NCBI GenBank assembly: GCA_039583345.1
Contig: JAZDSJ010000012.1
Span: forward strand, 101,647-165,646
Source: Tectiglobus diatomicola
GTDB lineage: Bacteria > Pseudomonadota > Alphaproteobacteria > Rhizobiales > Hyphomicrobiaceae
DNA: 64,000 bases
Reading direction: 5' to 3'
Positions within the stretch are counted from its first letter, which is position 1, and every line of letters starts with the position of its first letter. A program made the translations under genes and the position numbers. Below the pieces are notes generated by a model. The model did no database searches, was not told where the DNA came from, and was given only the letters and a program-made list of their open reading frames with translations. Shown in pieces: positions 38,634-48,716 of this stretch.

Positions 38634-39550
38634 TGGCTCATACTGACATCACCCCAGACCTTCGAATCCTTATGCCCGAACTACGCGGTAAGATGAAAGC
38701 TAACGTATCACTTCGCGATATTACTTGGTTTCGTGTAGGCGGCCCAGCTCAGGTTCTATTTCGACCAGCAGATGAAACAGATCTCAACTATTTTCTGACC
38801 CATTTACCATGTGATATTCCTTTTTATGTTATTGGCTTAGGCTCTAACATTTTAGTACGAGATCGTGGGTTTAAAGGTGTTATAATAAGGCTTGGTCGTG
38901 GTTTTTCAGAGATTGTATTACAAGAAGACTATCGTTTGCTTGCTGGTACTGCTGCACCAAGTTTCCATCTTGCACGTTTGGCAGCTAATTCACAAATTTC
39001 CAGGTTCTCCTTTTACCGTGGCATTCCGGGTTCGATCGGTGGTGCGGTCAGAATGAATGCAGGCGCTCATGGTATGGAAACTAAAGATGTTGTGCACACT
39101 GTACGAGCAATTGATCGTACAGGCAAAATCCACGTACTAAGCAATTCTGACATGGACTTTACCTACAGACATTGTGGAATTCCATCAGATTGGATCTTTA
39201 CCGAAGCTATTTTCCAAGGAAAACCAGGAAGCTCTGAAGAAATTCAACAAGAAATTAAAGCGATTTCTAAATATCGTGAAAAAAATCAGCCAGTTGGTGA
39301 GCATACTGGTGGGTCAACTTTTAAAAATCCACCAGGCCTATCTGCATGGAAACTAGTTGATGCTGCTGGATGTCGCGGCCTCAGGATTGGCGGTGCCATG
39401 GTCTCTGAGAAACATTGCAACTTTCTAATTAATTATGATAATGCCACCGCCACTGATATCGAAACCCTTGGTGAAACCATCCGCGAACGTGTCAAAGCTG
39501 AGAGTGGCGTTGAGCTTCAGTGGGAGATCATTCGAATTGGTTCTAATTAG
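38633..39550 (+). CDS. murB: UDP-N-acetylenolpyruvoylglucosamine reductase
   Basis: 305 residues, FAD enzyme that reduces UDP-GlcNAc-enolpyruvate to UDP-MurNAc with NADPH. FAD-binding stretches: TWFRVGGPAQVLFRPAD near 35-51, VIGLGSNILVRD near 75-86, and FYRGIPGSIGGAVRMNAGAHG near 126-146. The catalytic Ser lies in HTGGSTFKNPPG and a C-terminal Glu follows in AESGVELQWE. Length and motifs place it in the shorter type without the extra loop of E. coli MurB. Last gene of the retained block; ddl, ftsQ, ftsA and ftsZ do not follow. Confidence 0.97.
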   Translation: MAHTDITPDLRILMPELRGKMKANVSLRDITWFRVGGPAQVLFRPADETDLNYFLTHLPCDIPFYVIGLGSNILVRDRGFKGVIIRLGRGFSEIVLQEDYRLLAGTAAPSFHLARLAANSQISRFSFYRGIPGSIGGAVRMNAGAHGMETKDVVHTVRAIDRTGKIHVLSNSDMDFTYRHCGIPSDWIFTEAIFQGKPGSSEEIQQEIKAISKYREKNQPVGEHTGGSTFKNPPGLSAWKLVDAAGCRGLRIGGAMVSEKHCNFLINYDNATATDIETLGETIRERVKAESGVELQWEIIRIGSN

Positions 39551-40432
39551 AGCAAAAATTATCTGTAGTAATAATTCTTGTTAAGCTAATACTGAACAGA
39601 AATTTTCTGAAATAATTCCTTTGTATTACGATATAAAAATAATCTTCTTTATAAAATATACCCAACGGAATATTAACTATCCACATCATTAAGTAGAAGT
39701 CACTTTAATTTTTTTAATACTTGCTTTTAGCTTATTTAATATATGACTAAGAAAATTATCTCAGACCTACCCTTTAGGTTAATTTACACAGAAAAATAAT
39801 ATTCAATTTATTGCCTAGCTAATATTTTACATCAATTTAACTAAAAATATGTCTCCCCAAACCAAATTTTAGAAAAATCTAATCATTAGGACTGATAAAT
39901 ATAATTTTAAATTATTTGAATCACATCTATATGTATTAGATCTAACCTTTATAGCACTATGTGTTTTACTACGACGCAAAGTTTAAATGATATTTAATTG
40001 AAGATTGTCATATCTTAAATTACTCGCTACGTCGGATAAAATAATTTAATCTGAAGGAATTAGTTACTTTTTATTTTATCCTAAAGTCTATCCAAAGGAT
40101 TATGTTATGAACATTCATTCGAATTAGAGATGTGTACAACTATTAATAAATGTTGAAGTCTAAACTTCAGATTATAAATTTCGTAGTGTGTGTTAATTTT
40201 ATCTTTTAATCTTATAAAATGAATCGCTTTCTAATTAAGCTTGTTACTGGGATACTGTACTCTAAGCCAACACATAGGAACATGATATACCACACTCCCT
40301 CTGAAACACTCTAATTAATGCTAGCTCTAAAACCCTTAGCTTTAGGGAAGTCTATATAATTTCACCATAATCGAATGTTGCAGAAGTGGCTTGCAATCAG
40401 ATTTTTGGTTTCTTAAAATTTCCTGAGAGGTA
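39551..40432. other. 0.9-kb AT-rich intergenic region after murB
   Basis: This is where ddl and ftsQ usually start. No motif of D-Ala-D-Ala ligase or FtsQ is recognisable on the plus strand, and no other gene is seen. Confidence 0.5.
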
Positions 40433-41869
40433 ATGATTTATATGAGGGTGTGTTGGGTACAAGATGTGATAAGACTCGCTATTTTCTGCCTTATGTGTAC
40501 GTTAAGTATACAACGTGCCTATTCGCAAAAGCAACATCCTGGCACACATGCACATTTACATCATTCTTTCGCTTCAATAGTTAAACGTGCTGCACCCGCT
40601 GTAGTTAACATTTACATGCAATCGCAGCAGCGTGCTGTGTCGCCGTTTATTGACGATCAAAACTTCTTAGAATTTTTTAGTCGCCGTTTTGGAGTACCTC
40701 AGAATCGCAAACAAAATTCACTAGGGTCAGGAGTTATTATAAATCAGAAAGGTCTACTCATAACCAATGCTCATGTAATAAAAAGCCGTGATCGTGCAGA
40801 AATTCGTGTGCTTCTTGCTGATAGACGTGAATTCAGTGCTCGCGTCGTAGTAAGCGACGAGAGGACAGATATTGCAATCCTACAAATCGAAGGAAACGAT
40901 CAAACTTTTCCGTTTTTAAATTTTGAGAATTCCGATGATATTGAGGTTGGTGATATCGTGCTTGCAATTGGAAATCCATTTGGTGTCGGCCAAACTGTAA
41001 CAAGTGGTATTGTTTCAGCGTTAGCACGATCAGGCCTTGGTAAATCCGATGAGCAGGTTTTTATCCAAACAGATGCTGCAATAAATCCTGGCAATTCTGG
41101 AGGAGCTCTGGTTGATATGAATGCTCGGCTGATCGGGATCAATACTGCGATATATTCGCGAACAGGTGCTTCGCATGGAATTGGCTTTGCCATTCCATCA
41201 AATTTAGTACGCCTTTATGTAAACAGTGCGGTCACTGGCCAAAAGGTTAAACGATTGTGGTTTGGGGGAGAATTAAAAACAGTAACACGTGAAATAGCAA
41301 ACGACCTGGGACTCCGGAGGATTTCAGGAGCTGTAGTGAGTAAACTGTACAAAAATGGTCCTGCGGCTAATGCTGGCCTTCTTATTGGCGATGTGATTGT
41401 TGCCGTAGACGGGCACGAGGTTGCTGACGCTAGAGCAGCCCTATATCGACTTACAACACGCGGAATTGGTAACATTGCAGTACTGAGTATTTTAAGACAT
41501 AAACGTTTAATCAAAATAAGTTTTAAGGTTAAAGCTGCACCTAAACTTCATCATGATGATATTCGGAACTTTTCTGGTAATCATCCTCTGGACGGAGCAC
41601 GCATAGCTAATCTTGCACCTTCTATAATTGATGAACTGAAACTTGATTATTCAATAGATAAGGGTGTAGTATTTATTTCTGTTTTGCCAAGATCTATTGC
41701 AGCAAGTATTGGCTTTCGACGCGGAGATGTCTTGCTTAGTATTGGAGATCGTAAGATTCTTAATGTTAATCAGCTTGCTAGAGATATCCTGAAACCTAGG
41801 CAACTTTGGTCAATTTCCATTCGCCGAGGCCAGCGTGTTTTAAAGGTTGAAATACCGACGTTACGTTAG
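40433..41869 (+). CDS. degP: Periplasmic serine endoprotease, DegP/DegQ (Do) type
   Basis: 478 residues. An export signal at 1-31 (hydrophobic about 13-27) targets the periplasm. Trypsin-like domain about 45-265 with the full triad His114 (TNAHVI), Asp146 (RTDIAIL) and Ser222 (GNSGGALVD). Two PDZ domains follow, at about 272-365 and 385-475, the arrangement of DegP/DegQ/MucD rather than DegS. It degrades or refolds damaged envelope proteins. GAGAGGTA precedes the ATG. It stands alone between long gaps. A second, one-PDZ HtrA is encoded at 62.5 kb. Confidence 0.94.
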   Translation: MIYMRVCWVQDVIRLAIFCLMCTLSIQRAYSQKQHPGTHAHLHHSFASIVKRAAPAVVNIYMQSQQRAVSPFIDDQNFLEFFSRRFGVPQNRKQNSLGSGVIINQKGLLITNAHVIKSRDRAEIRVLLADRREFSARVVVSDERTDIAILQIEGNDQTFPFLNFENSDDIEVGDIVLAIGNPFGVGQTVTSGIVSALARSGLGKSDEQVFIQTDAAINPGNSGGALVDMNARLIGINTAIYSRTGASHGIGFAIPSNLVRLYVNSAVTGQKVKRLWFGGELKTVTREIANDLGLRRISGAVVSKLYKNGPAANAGLLIGDVIVAVDGHEVADARAALYRLTTRGIGNIAVLSILRHKRLIKISFKVKAAPKLHHDDIRNFSGNHPLDGARIANLAPSIIDELKLDYSIDKGVVFISVLPRSIAASIGFRRGDVLLSIGDRKILNVNQLARDILKPRQLWSISIRRGQRVLKVEIPTLR

Positions 41870-42945
41870 TTACATCATGTGTAGCAAACATGACATAAAG
41901 CTAAAATTACCCAAAACTTTCCTCGAAGCAAAGCTTGCAACTAACTTGCCCCCACTAGTTTAGTGCGTAAACTTATAAGCCATATACATGAAACTCTCGA
42001 AATAAGTTTTTATTCTTTTTCAATAAATGTTTTGTACGTTATAAAAAACTTTTTATCTTAATATATATATTTTATAACATGTAGCTCTTTCAATAGAGGT
42101 ACATTAAGTCTCGCAGACGGGCACGTGTAATATTTAGTATGAATTAATTACAATACAGTAGACTAACTATGAATTACTAAATTTGGAACAACTCTATAAA
42201 TCGTGAATTTAATTTAAATATACAAAAATCATAAATATTTTTTACACTGTGAAACTCAAAAGCCTGTTGTAATCAGGTCTAAAAAATAACCTAAGGAATA
42301 TACTTCCACCGCAAATAATGTGAACTTCATACAACTCAAGATAAGTAAGACTAGAGCGAGTAGAATCCTATAATCTGCTTAGGTTTACTGCAATTAAGAG
42401 TGTATTTCACTTCCAAGTCACTGATTACTGTGATTATAAAGCTTTCGAAAAAAGGCTAGAAAGAACTGAAAATAATAAGTTACATATATAGGTGTACTTA
42501 AATTTTCCAGAGCTAGTGTGACAAAATAGATTTAATGCACCATTTTATGCTTGTCGACCGTTATGTAACCCGCAACAGCATCACATTATATACATTTTAA
42601 TTACTAGCAAACAAATGACTTACAAAAAAATTCTGCTTAAATACCATAATAATTCTCGCAGAAATATTGCCATTTTTCGAAAAATATCTTCTCAACAATT
42701 TGCTTTCGACACGCTTGTTTAGAGAACATTTTTTAAAAATCATCTTTGATCATGATCTAGATATGGTAGGTTTAAAGTATCAGACAATAACAAGAAAATA
42801 CTTAGCGGGGAAATATTAAAATTATTTGATCCCATCAAATAACAGAATGCTAGAGCTATTTATTGCAAAAAATAATTTAATTTCAATGTCGGATAATCTC
42901 TGATCGAGTATGTTATGTTAAGAAAATACATTTCTAACTTATCCA
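41870..42945. other. 1.1-kb AT-rich intergenic region
   Basis: Between degP and pepN, same strand. No gene or strong terminator recognised; the sequence is AT-rich with dense stops. Confidence 0.5.
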
Positions 42946-45627
42946 ATGACCTCTAACATCGAGCTAATCACTATGAATACCGAAATGCCTAGCACAATTC
43001 ATCTAAAAGACTACCGGCCATCGGACTATTTGATTGATCATGTTGATCTGGATTTTATCCTAACCCCTGCTGCTACAAAGGTTTGTTCTCACCTCACGGT
43101 TCGACACAACCCAATTGTTGAAGTACCATCGGATACCTTACATTTACAAGGTGAGAATCTAAAATTGGAAAAAGTTAAGCTTGACGGTAAAATTTTGAAT
43201 CAGGCTTCATATAATATAACGAGTACAGAACTTATAATTTCGAATGTGCCGACTCATAATTTCGAACTTGAAATTACCACTATAATTAATCCACAAGCCA
43301 ATACTGCACTGACCGGATTATACCTTTCTAAAGATGTTTATTGCACTCAATGCGAGGCTGAAGGCTTCCGACGAATTACATATTTTCTAGATCGCCCTGA
43401 CATCCTTGCGACTTACACTACACGAATTGAAGCTAGCCGAGATGAAGCAACTACACTGTTGTCGAACGGAAACCTCGTAGAATCAGGGCACTCCGATGAT
43501 GGTAAAAACCGCTATGCGATTTGGAATGATCCTTACCCTAAACCAAGCTATTTATTTGCCTTAGTAGCTGGAAATCTTTCATGTGTAAAGGATGCTTTTA
43601 CTACAGCTTCTGGTAAAAAAGTGAACCTTAGTATTTACGTTGAGCCTGGTAAGGCTGATAGATGCGATTGGGCAATGAATTCACTAAAGCGGGCAATGAG
43701 ATGGGATGAGCAGAGTTTTGGCCGTGAATACGATCTTAATGTGTTTAATATCGTAGCTATATCGGATTTCAATATGGGAGCAATGGAAAATAAAGGCCTT
43801 AACATCTTTAATGATCAATTGATTCTAGCTTCTCCTGACACGGCGACGGACAAGCATTATTTACAAATTGAAAGTGTCGTCGCTCATGAATATTTCCATA
43901 ATTGGACTGGGAATCGGATCACTTGCCGCGACTGGTTTCAACTGTGTCTAAAAGAAGGCTTGACAGTTTTTCGTGATCAAGAATTTATTGCTGACCAGCG
44001 TGATCGCACCGTCGAGCGTATAGAAAGTGTCCGAAACCTTAGAGCACGTCAGTTTCCTGAAGATGCTAGCCCGTTAGCACATCCGGTACGCCCGTCTAGT
44101 TACATTGAGATCAATAATTTTTATACCGCAACGATTTACGAGAAGGGGGCAGAGCTAGTTCGAATGATCCAGATAATTGCTGGACGTGAAGGGTTTAGAG
44201 CTGGAATGGATCTTTATTTCAAGCTTCATGATGGTGAAGCAGTAACTATTGAAGATTTTCTAAAGTGCTTCAACAATTCGGTAAATGTCGAGTTAAAGCA
44301 ATTCTTCACTTGGTATACTCAGGCTGGCACGCCAAAGTTGATTTGCAATCTTAAGTATGACGACACTGCAAAATCAGCAGAGCTCTTTGTTAAACAAATT
44401 ACCGATCCTACACCGAACGAGGACTGTAAAAAAGCGCTTCATATTCCATTGCGGCTTGGCCTTTTAGACCGTGATGGTAGTGACTTCGCTCTTGTTCTTT
44501 CAGATAATAAACACATTATCGATGGTGTGGTGCACGTAACACAGTACGATCAAAAGTTCGAATTCAAAAACATAACAACACACCCTGTCCCATCTTATCT
44601 ACGTGGCTTTTCTGCGCCAGTAAAGCTTATTGCAGAACAATCCGATCAAAATCTCGCTTTTTTAATGGCTAATGATGCCGATTTATTTTCTCGTTGGCAA
44701 GCAACATGTGATTACGCTATGCGAGTGGCTGTACAGATGATTGATATATACGATGCAGACACGTTTAAAAAGCGCGTAAAAAGTTATTCTTTAGCACTAG
44801 AGAAATCAATTAGTAACGAAGCTCTTGGACATGCTTACAGAGCAGAATTACTCAAGTTTCCTACTGAAACTGATATTGCTAGAGAAATCAATCACAATAT
44901 TGATACTGATATAGTTTTGAAAGTACACAAATTGTTTGCTAAAACTGTCAGCACTGTTATTGGCAGTACGCTGGAGAAGCTGTATTATGAAACTGATATA
45001 AGCAAAGTTTTTTCACCTGATGCAGAGCAATCAGGGCGGCGTGCCTTACGTAATGCATGCTTATACTTGTTAGCATCAAGGGGATATGCTCGAGATAAGC
45101 AGAGGCTTATTACGCATTATGAAAATGCTACAAATATGACTGATAAAGCTCACTCCCTTAAAATGCTTACAATCTTTGGTGTTAAAGAAAACCGTGATAA
45201 GGCTTTGGATAGCTTTTATGAACTCTGGAAAGACGATCACCTTGTAATTGATATTTGGTTTGCAGTTCAGGCTACAGTTCCTGCTAAAATAACACTTTCG
45301 CATGTTAAGCGCTTAATGCGTTGCAATCAATTCTCCTTAGTTAATCCTAATAAGGTACGTGCACTAATTGGTAATTTTGCCATGCAAAACCCTTCACAAT
45401 TCAATCGACTTGATGGTAAAGGGTATACTTTTGTTGGTCAGAAAATACTAGAACTTGATAGAATTAATCCTCAAATTGCTGCTCGGCTTCTCAATGCTTT
45501 TAGCTCGTGGCAAACTCTAGAGCCAATACGTCGCCAAAAAGCTGAATTAACATTAAACGAAATGTTTAAAAGCCGAGACTTATCTCGTGATGTATATGAA
45601 ATCTTAACCAAGATTCTTGAGGGATAA
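42946..45627 (+). CDS. pepN: Aminopeptidase N (M1 zinc metallopeptidase)
   Basis: 893 residues; cytoplasmic exopeptidase removing N-terminal residues from peptides. N-terminal saddle domain, then the catalytic thermolysin-like domain with the substrate motif GAMEN at 278-282 and zinc motif HEYFH at 314-318 with the third ligand Glu337 in LKEGLTVFRDQEF. The helical C-terminal domain runs to the end (about 550-893). Length fits the gammaproteobacterial/alphaproteobacterial PepN. An in-frame ATG nine codons downstream is an alternative start. A hairpin overlaps the stop codon. Confidence 0.97.
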   Translation: MTSNIELITMNTEMPSTIHLKDYRPSDYLIDHVDLDFILTPAATKVCSHLTVRHNPIVEVPSDTLHLQGENLKLEKVKLDGKILNQASYNITSTELIISNVPTHNFELEITTIINPQANTALTGLYLSKDVYCTQCEAEGFRRITYFLDRPDILATYTTRIEASRDEATTLLSNGNLVESGHSDDGKNRYAIWNDPYPKPSYLFALVAGNLSCVKDAFTTASGKKVNLSIYVEPGKADRCDWAMNSLKRAMRWDEQSFGREYDLNVFNIVAISDFNMGAMENKGLNIFNDQLILASPDTATDKHYLQIESVVAHEYFHNWTGNRITCRDWFQLCLKEGLTVFRDQEFIADQRDRTVERIESVRNLRARQFPEDASPLAHPVRPSSYIEINNFYTATIYEKGAELVRMIQIIAGREGFRAGMDLYFKLHDGEAVTIEDFLKCFNNSVNVELKQFFTWYTQAGTPKLICNLKYDDTAKSAELFVKQITDPTPNEDCKKALHIPLRLGLLDRDGSDFALVLSDNKHIIDGVVHVTQYDQKFEFKNITTHPVPSYLRGFSAPVKLIAEQSDQNLAFLMANDADLFSRWQATCDYAMRVAVQMIDIYDADTFKKRVKSYSLALEKSISNEALGHAYRAELLKFPTETDIAREINHNIDTDIVLKVHKLFAKTVSTVIGSTLEKLYYETDISKVFSPDAEQSGRRALRNACLYLLASRGYARDKQRLITHYENATNMTDKAHSLKMLTIFGVKENRDKALDSFYELWKDDHLVIDIWFAVQATVPAKITLSHVKRLMRCNQFSLVNPNKVRALIGNFAMQNPSQFNRLDGKGYTFVGQKILELDRINPQIAARLLNAFSSWQTLEPIRRQKAELTLNEMFKSRDLSRDVYEILTKILEG

Positions 45628-45650
45628 TAATTTGTTAGAACTTATTATCC
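45622..45650 (+). terminator. Hairpin overlapping the pepN stop codon
   Basis: A perfect 9-bp stem GGATAATAA (45622-45630) / TTATTATCC (45642-45650) with an 11-base loop. There is no T-run after it, so it may stabilise the mRNA 3' end rather than terminate transcription. Confidence 0.35.
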
Positions 45651-45747
45651 TCGACACGACTCACGAAATCGGTTGCTATAAAATATCTTAAATTTAGAGA
45701 TATTTAGAATAAAACGATATTTTATACCCCGTATAGCGGAGATTTTT

Positions 45748-46602
45748 ATGTCTCAGACTTCAGACGATTGCGTTCTTAAAAAACATACGTTTGATAAAAC
45801 GGGAGATACGATGCTGTCAAAATACAATCAAGATCTTAAATTTATTCAATATCAATCTACAGACTATCAAAAAATGACTTGCCCAGCTTGTTTACACGAT
45901 GTAACGGATCAGGGCCTGGAAGAACTAGCACAACAGATCTCTCACGAGCTTCGCACTCCTTTAAACGCTGTTATCGGCTTTTCTGATATTATGCGTAAAG
46001 AGTTGTTTGGTCCTGTTGGATCTAGTCGTTATCACGAATACTTAGGCCATATCAGTGAGAGTGCGCAGCGTATGTTGCAAGTAGCAGAAGAAGCCTTGTG
46101 CTTCACATCTCAATTGAGAATAGCACAGTTAGCACCTAGCGCCAAACCCTTAAATCTCTCAGCAATAGTTTGCCATGCTGCTCTGCACGCGACTAAAGGT
46201 GTTGGTCAAGAGCCAGGAGCTATTGAATTCCAAATTTCTCATTCCATTGAAATATGGGGACGTTATGATTCTACAATGACAGCTCTTACATATCTATTTC
46301 GCTCATGCCTTCTTGAGGAAAATGAGGGAGCTGGGATACTAGTTCTAGCCGACTTTAAAGACAGGCACACTTTGCTTTTAAGTGTAGAAAAAAAAACTAG
46401 AAAAAACTCTCTTTCAGGTTTTCATAAAAAAAATCCTGATCAACAAGACTTTATTTCTGCAGATGCTGCTCTTTTTAAAGCTTTAGCTTTTTCTCTGCTC
46501 AAACACCAAAACGTATGTATAGACCACTCTACTTGTGATTCAGACGATGAGAGCATACTTATAGAGTTAGAGTTATCTGAACAGCAAGCATTTATGCTCT
46601 AA
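45748..46602 (+). CDS. Histidine-kinase-like protein with HisKA phosphoacceptor domain but no recognisable ATPase domain
   Basis: 284 residues. Residues about 56-115 form a HisKA dimerisation domain with an intact H box, SHELRTPLNAVIGFSDIM, phosphoacceptor His66. The C-terminal half, about 135-280, is where HATPase_c should be, but I see none of its N, G1 or G2 boxes. No membrane segment. The N-terminus has a CPAC pair at 45-48. It may be a histidine phosphotransferase built like ChpT (kinase fold that lost ATP binding), or a decaying kinase. No response regulator is adjacent. It lies 120 bases after pepN and converges on pyrE. Confidence 0.7.
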   Translation: MSQTSDDCVLKKHTFDKTGDTMLSKYNQDLKFIQYQSTDYQKMTCPACLHDVTDQGLEELAQQISHELRTPLNAVIGFSDIMRKELFGPVGSSRYHEYLGHISESAQRMLQVAEEALCFTSQLRIAQLAPSAKPLNLSAIVCHAALHATKGVGQEPGAIEFQISHSIEIWGRYDSTMTALTYLFRSCLLEENEGAGILVLADFKDRHTLLLSVEKKTRKNSLSGFHKKNPDQQDFISADAALFKALAFSLLKHQNVCIDHSTCDSDDESILIELELSEQQAFML

Positions 46603-46734
46603 TTTATTTTCTTTATTTTATGTATATCATAGTATTTTAATTCTTGTCATAAGTACTTAAAATAAAATATATAATAATAACTATGAAATTTGTGTTATAT
46701 TTGGAAAGAAAATACGTGTTAAGCAAGATTTCTC

Positions 46735-47325
46735 TTATGAAAAATCTTTGAGGGAAAGAATAGACTCGAAGGATACACCAGCCTCTAAAAAAGTCTCGCT
46801 TGCACCTTCTTCTCGATCAATTATAGCTATTACTTTAATTACTACTCCTCCGGATTCACGAATAATATTTATAGCCTTAAGTGATGACTTACCAGTCGTT
46901 GTGACGTCTTCCACAACTATAACACGCTTACCTTTAATTGATTCACCTGAACTAAAGCCTTCTATTTGAGCTTGTGTGCCATGCTCTTTAATTTGCTTAC
47001 GTACGAAAAAGGCAGGAATTGGCTTGTTCTGAATATGTGAAATAAGAGAAACTGATGTAGCGAATGGAACAGCTCCCATCTCTAATCCTCCGATAAGATC
47101 GGTACAGTCAGATTCTACCAAACTTAAAGCCAATAATCCAATTAGATAACTGCCTTCTGGATCTAACATTGTCGGTTTCATATTGAAATAAAATTTTGAG
47201 GAGCGACCAGAAGCAAGTTTTATTTTACTACCGCTCTGAAACGAGCGGAATTTGATAATTTCTATCAAGCGTTCACGGGCCTCATTAATGTTAACGATTC
47301 TTTGCATAATCTCAAATTTGCTCAT
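46735..47325 (-). CDS. pyrE: Orotate phosphoribosyltransferase
   Basis: 196 residues; couples orotate to PRPP to give OMP in pyrimidine synthesis. The PRPP loop VIVVEDVTTTGKSSLKA at about 134-150 is diagnostic, with KLASGRSSKFYFNMKPTML near 36-54 in the orotate/PRPP region and FFVRKQIKEHGTQAQIEG in the flexible catalytic loop (conserved Lys pair and His). Length is slightly short of E. coli PyrE but normal for this subgroup. No pyr neighbour is present. Confidence 0.94.
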   Translation of the reverse strand: MSKFEIMQRIVNINEARERLIEIIKFRSFQSGSKIKLASGRSSKFYFNMKPTMLDPEGSYLIGLLALSLVESDCTDLIGGLEMGAVPFATSVSLISHIQNKPIPAFFVRKQIKEHGTQAQIEGFSSGESIKGKRVIVVEDVTTTGKSSLKAINIIRESGGVVIKVIAIIDREEGASETFLEAGVSFESILSLKDFS

Positions 47326-47608
47326 TTTGATAATTTAAAATCTTTAATTAAGAGTTTTTTTTGTATAGAAACTATCTCAGCTCATGAGACAGTCTACGTA
47401 ACTCGAAAATCTCTTTAAAAAACTTTCGCTGATTTAGCCTTACTTTCTTTATAACCTACTGGCAAAAAAACTTTTTTTGAAGTCTGAAGAGTAACTTGTA
47501 GCCATTGTGAGTATTTTAATTAAGGCAAAAATTTTATTATAGATGAACTGTATAGAATATATAAATATAAAAAACTCAAAAATTCACCTCGTTGAACACC
47601 TAAACTGC

Positions 47609-48715
47609 CTAGCTCCGTTCTGGGTTAAGCTTTGCCTCCAAGTGTTGACTATAGGCTGCCATAGCATAACATATTGTGAAATAAACGATTGCAGCAAAAA
47701 TTAAACCTTCTACGTAGTATGGACGCCAAGTTGGATCACTTGCACCAAGACGTACCGTACCTAGAAAATCATACATTGAGATGATAATTATAAGTGTGGT
47801 ATCCTTAAATAATCCAATAAAAGTGTTCATTGTAGGCGGAATCACAAGTTTCAAAGCTTGTGGTAAAATAACAAGACCAGTCTTTTGCCAATAGGTTAAG
47901 CCCATAGAGTCAGCTGCTTCGTATTGACCTTTAGGTAGTGCTTGCAACCCGCCCCTAATAACCTCTGCCACATATGCAGCCGAAAATAATGTAAAACCAA
48001 TTAGTGCGCGAAGAAGTTTATTGATATTTATCCCCTCAGGTAAGAATAATGGTATCATAAGACTTGCCATAAAAAGTACAGTTATAAGCGGAACACCACG
48101 AACAATCTCAATAAAAAAAATACAGATTGTTTTTACTATCGTCATATTCGACTGCCTGCCAAGCGCAAGCATAATGGCAATAGGAAAGGATAAAACTATG
48201 CCTACCGTTGCTAGAATAAGGGTTATCGGAGCACCTCCCCAGCTATCTGTTTGAACAAATGTTAGGCCTAGAACTCCACCTTGCATTAGGAAAAACATCA
48301 CCGGTATCGCTATTATCCAAATGATACCTAAAGCTCGCCCCCACCTAGATGGGTCAAGCGAATAAACTACCAAAAAAATTAGTGATATCATCATCACAAG
48401 TGGCCGCCAATGTTGGTCAGGAGGATAAAGGCCGAACATGATAAGACTGAATTTTTCAGTAATAAAATCCCAACATGCACCACTAGCTTTACGGCAAGCA
48501 TCTGAATCTGGAACAAAGGTATATCCCCACCAACTTTCTGGATCAACTTTCAGTGTAAGCACTGCATCTGCAACCGCCCACAAATAAATCTTTGGCAAAA
48601 GCAATAATAACACTGTTATAAGAAATATCGTTATTATCGCATTATTCCAGGTATTTAGTAAGTTACAACGAATCCAGTTCCTGGTTGTGTATAAAACTGA
48701 TGAATTGATTAGCAT
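47609..48715 (-). CDS. aapM: General L-amino acid ABC transporter, permease AapM
   Basis: 368 residues, inner membrane permease of the polar amino-acid type. Membrane segments near 24-46, 105-125, 133-155 and several in the conserved C-terminal half. The permease coupling motif appears as EVIRGVPLITVLFM and, further on, EVIRGGLQALPKGQYEAADSMGLTYWQ, which contacts the ATPase. The large N-terminal insertion between the first segments and the permease core is typical of AapM. It starts one base after the aapQ stop. Pairs with AapQ to form the channel. Confidence 0.94.
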   Translation of the reverse strand: MLINSSVLYTTRNWIRCNLLNTWNNAIITIFLITVLLLLLPKIYLWAVADAVLTLKVDPESWWGYTFVPDSDACRKASGACWDFITEKFSLIMFGLYPPDQHWRPLVMMISLIFLVVYSLDPSRWGRALGIIWIIAIPVMFFLMQGGVLGLTFVQTDSWGGAPITLILATVGIVLSFPIAIMLALGRQSNMTIVKTICIFFIEIVRGVPLITVLFMASLMIPLFLPEGININKLLRALIGFTLFSAAYVAEVIRGGLQALPKGQYEAADSMGLTYWQKTGLVILPQALKLVIPPTMNTFIGLFKDTTLIIIISMYDFLGTVRLGASDPTWRPYYVEGLIFAAIVYFTICYAMAAYSQHLEAKLNPERS

Positions 48716-48716
48716 A

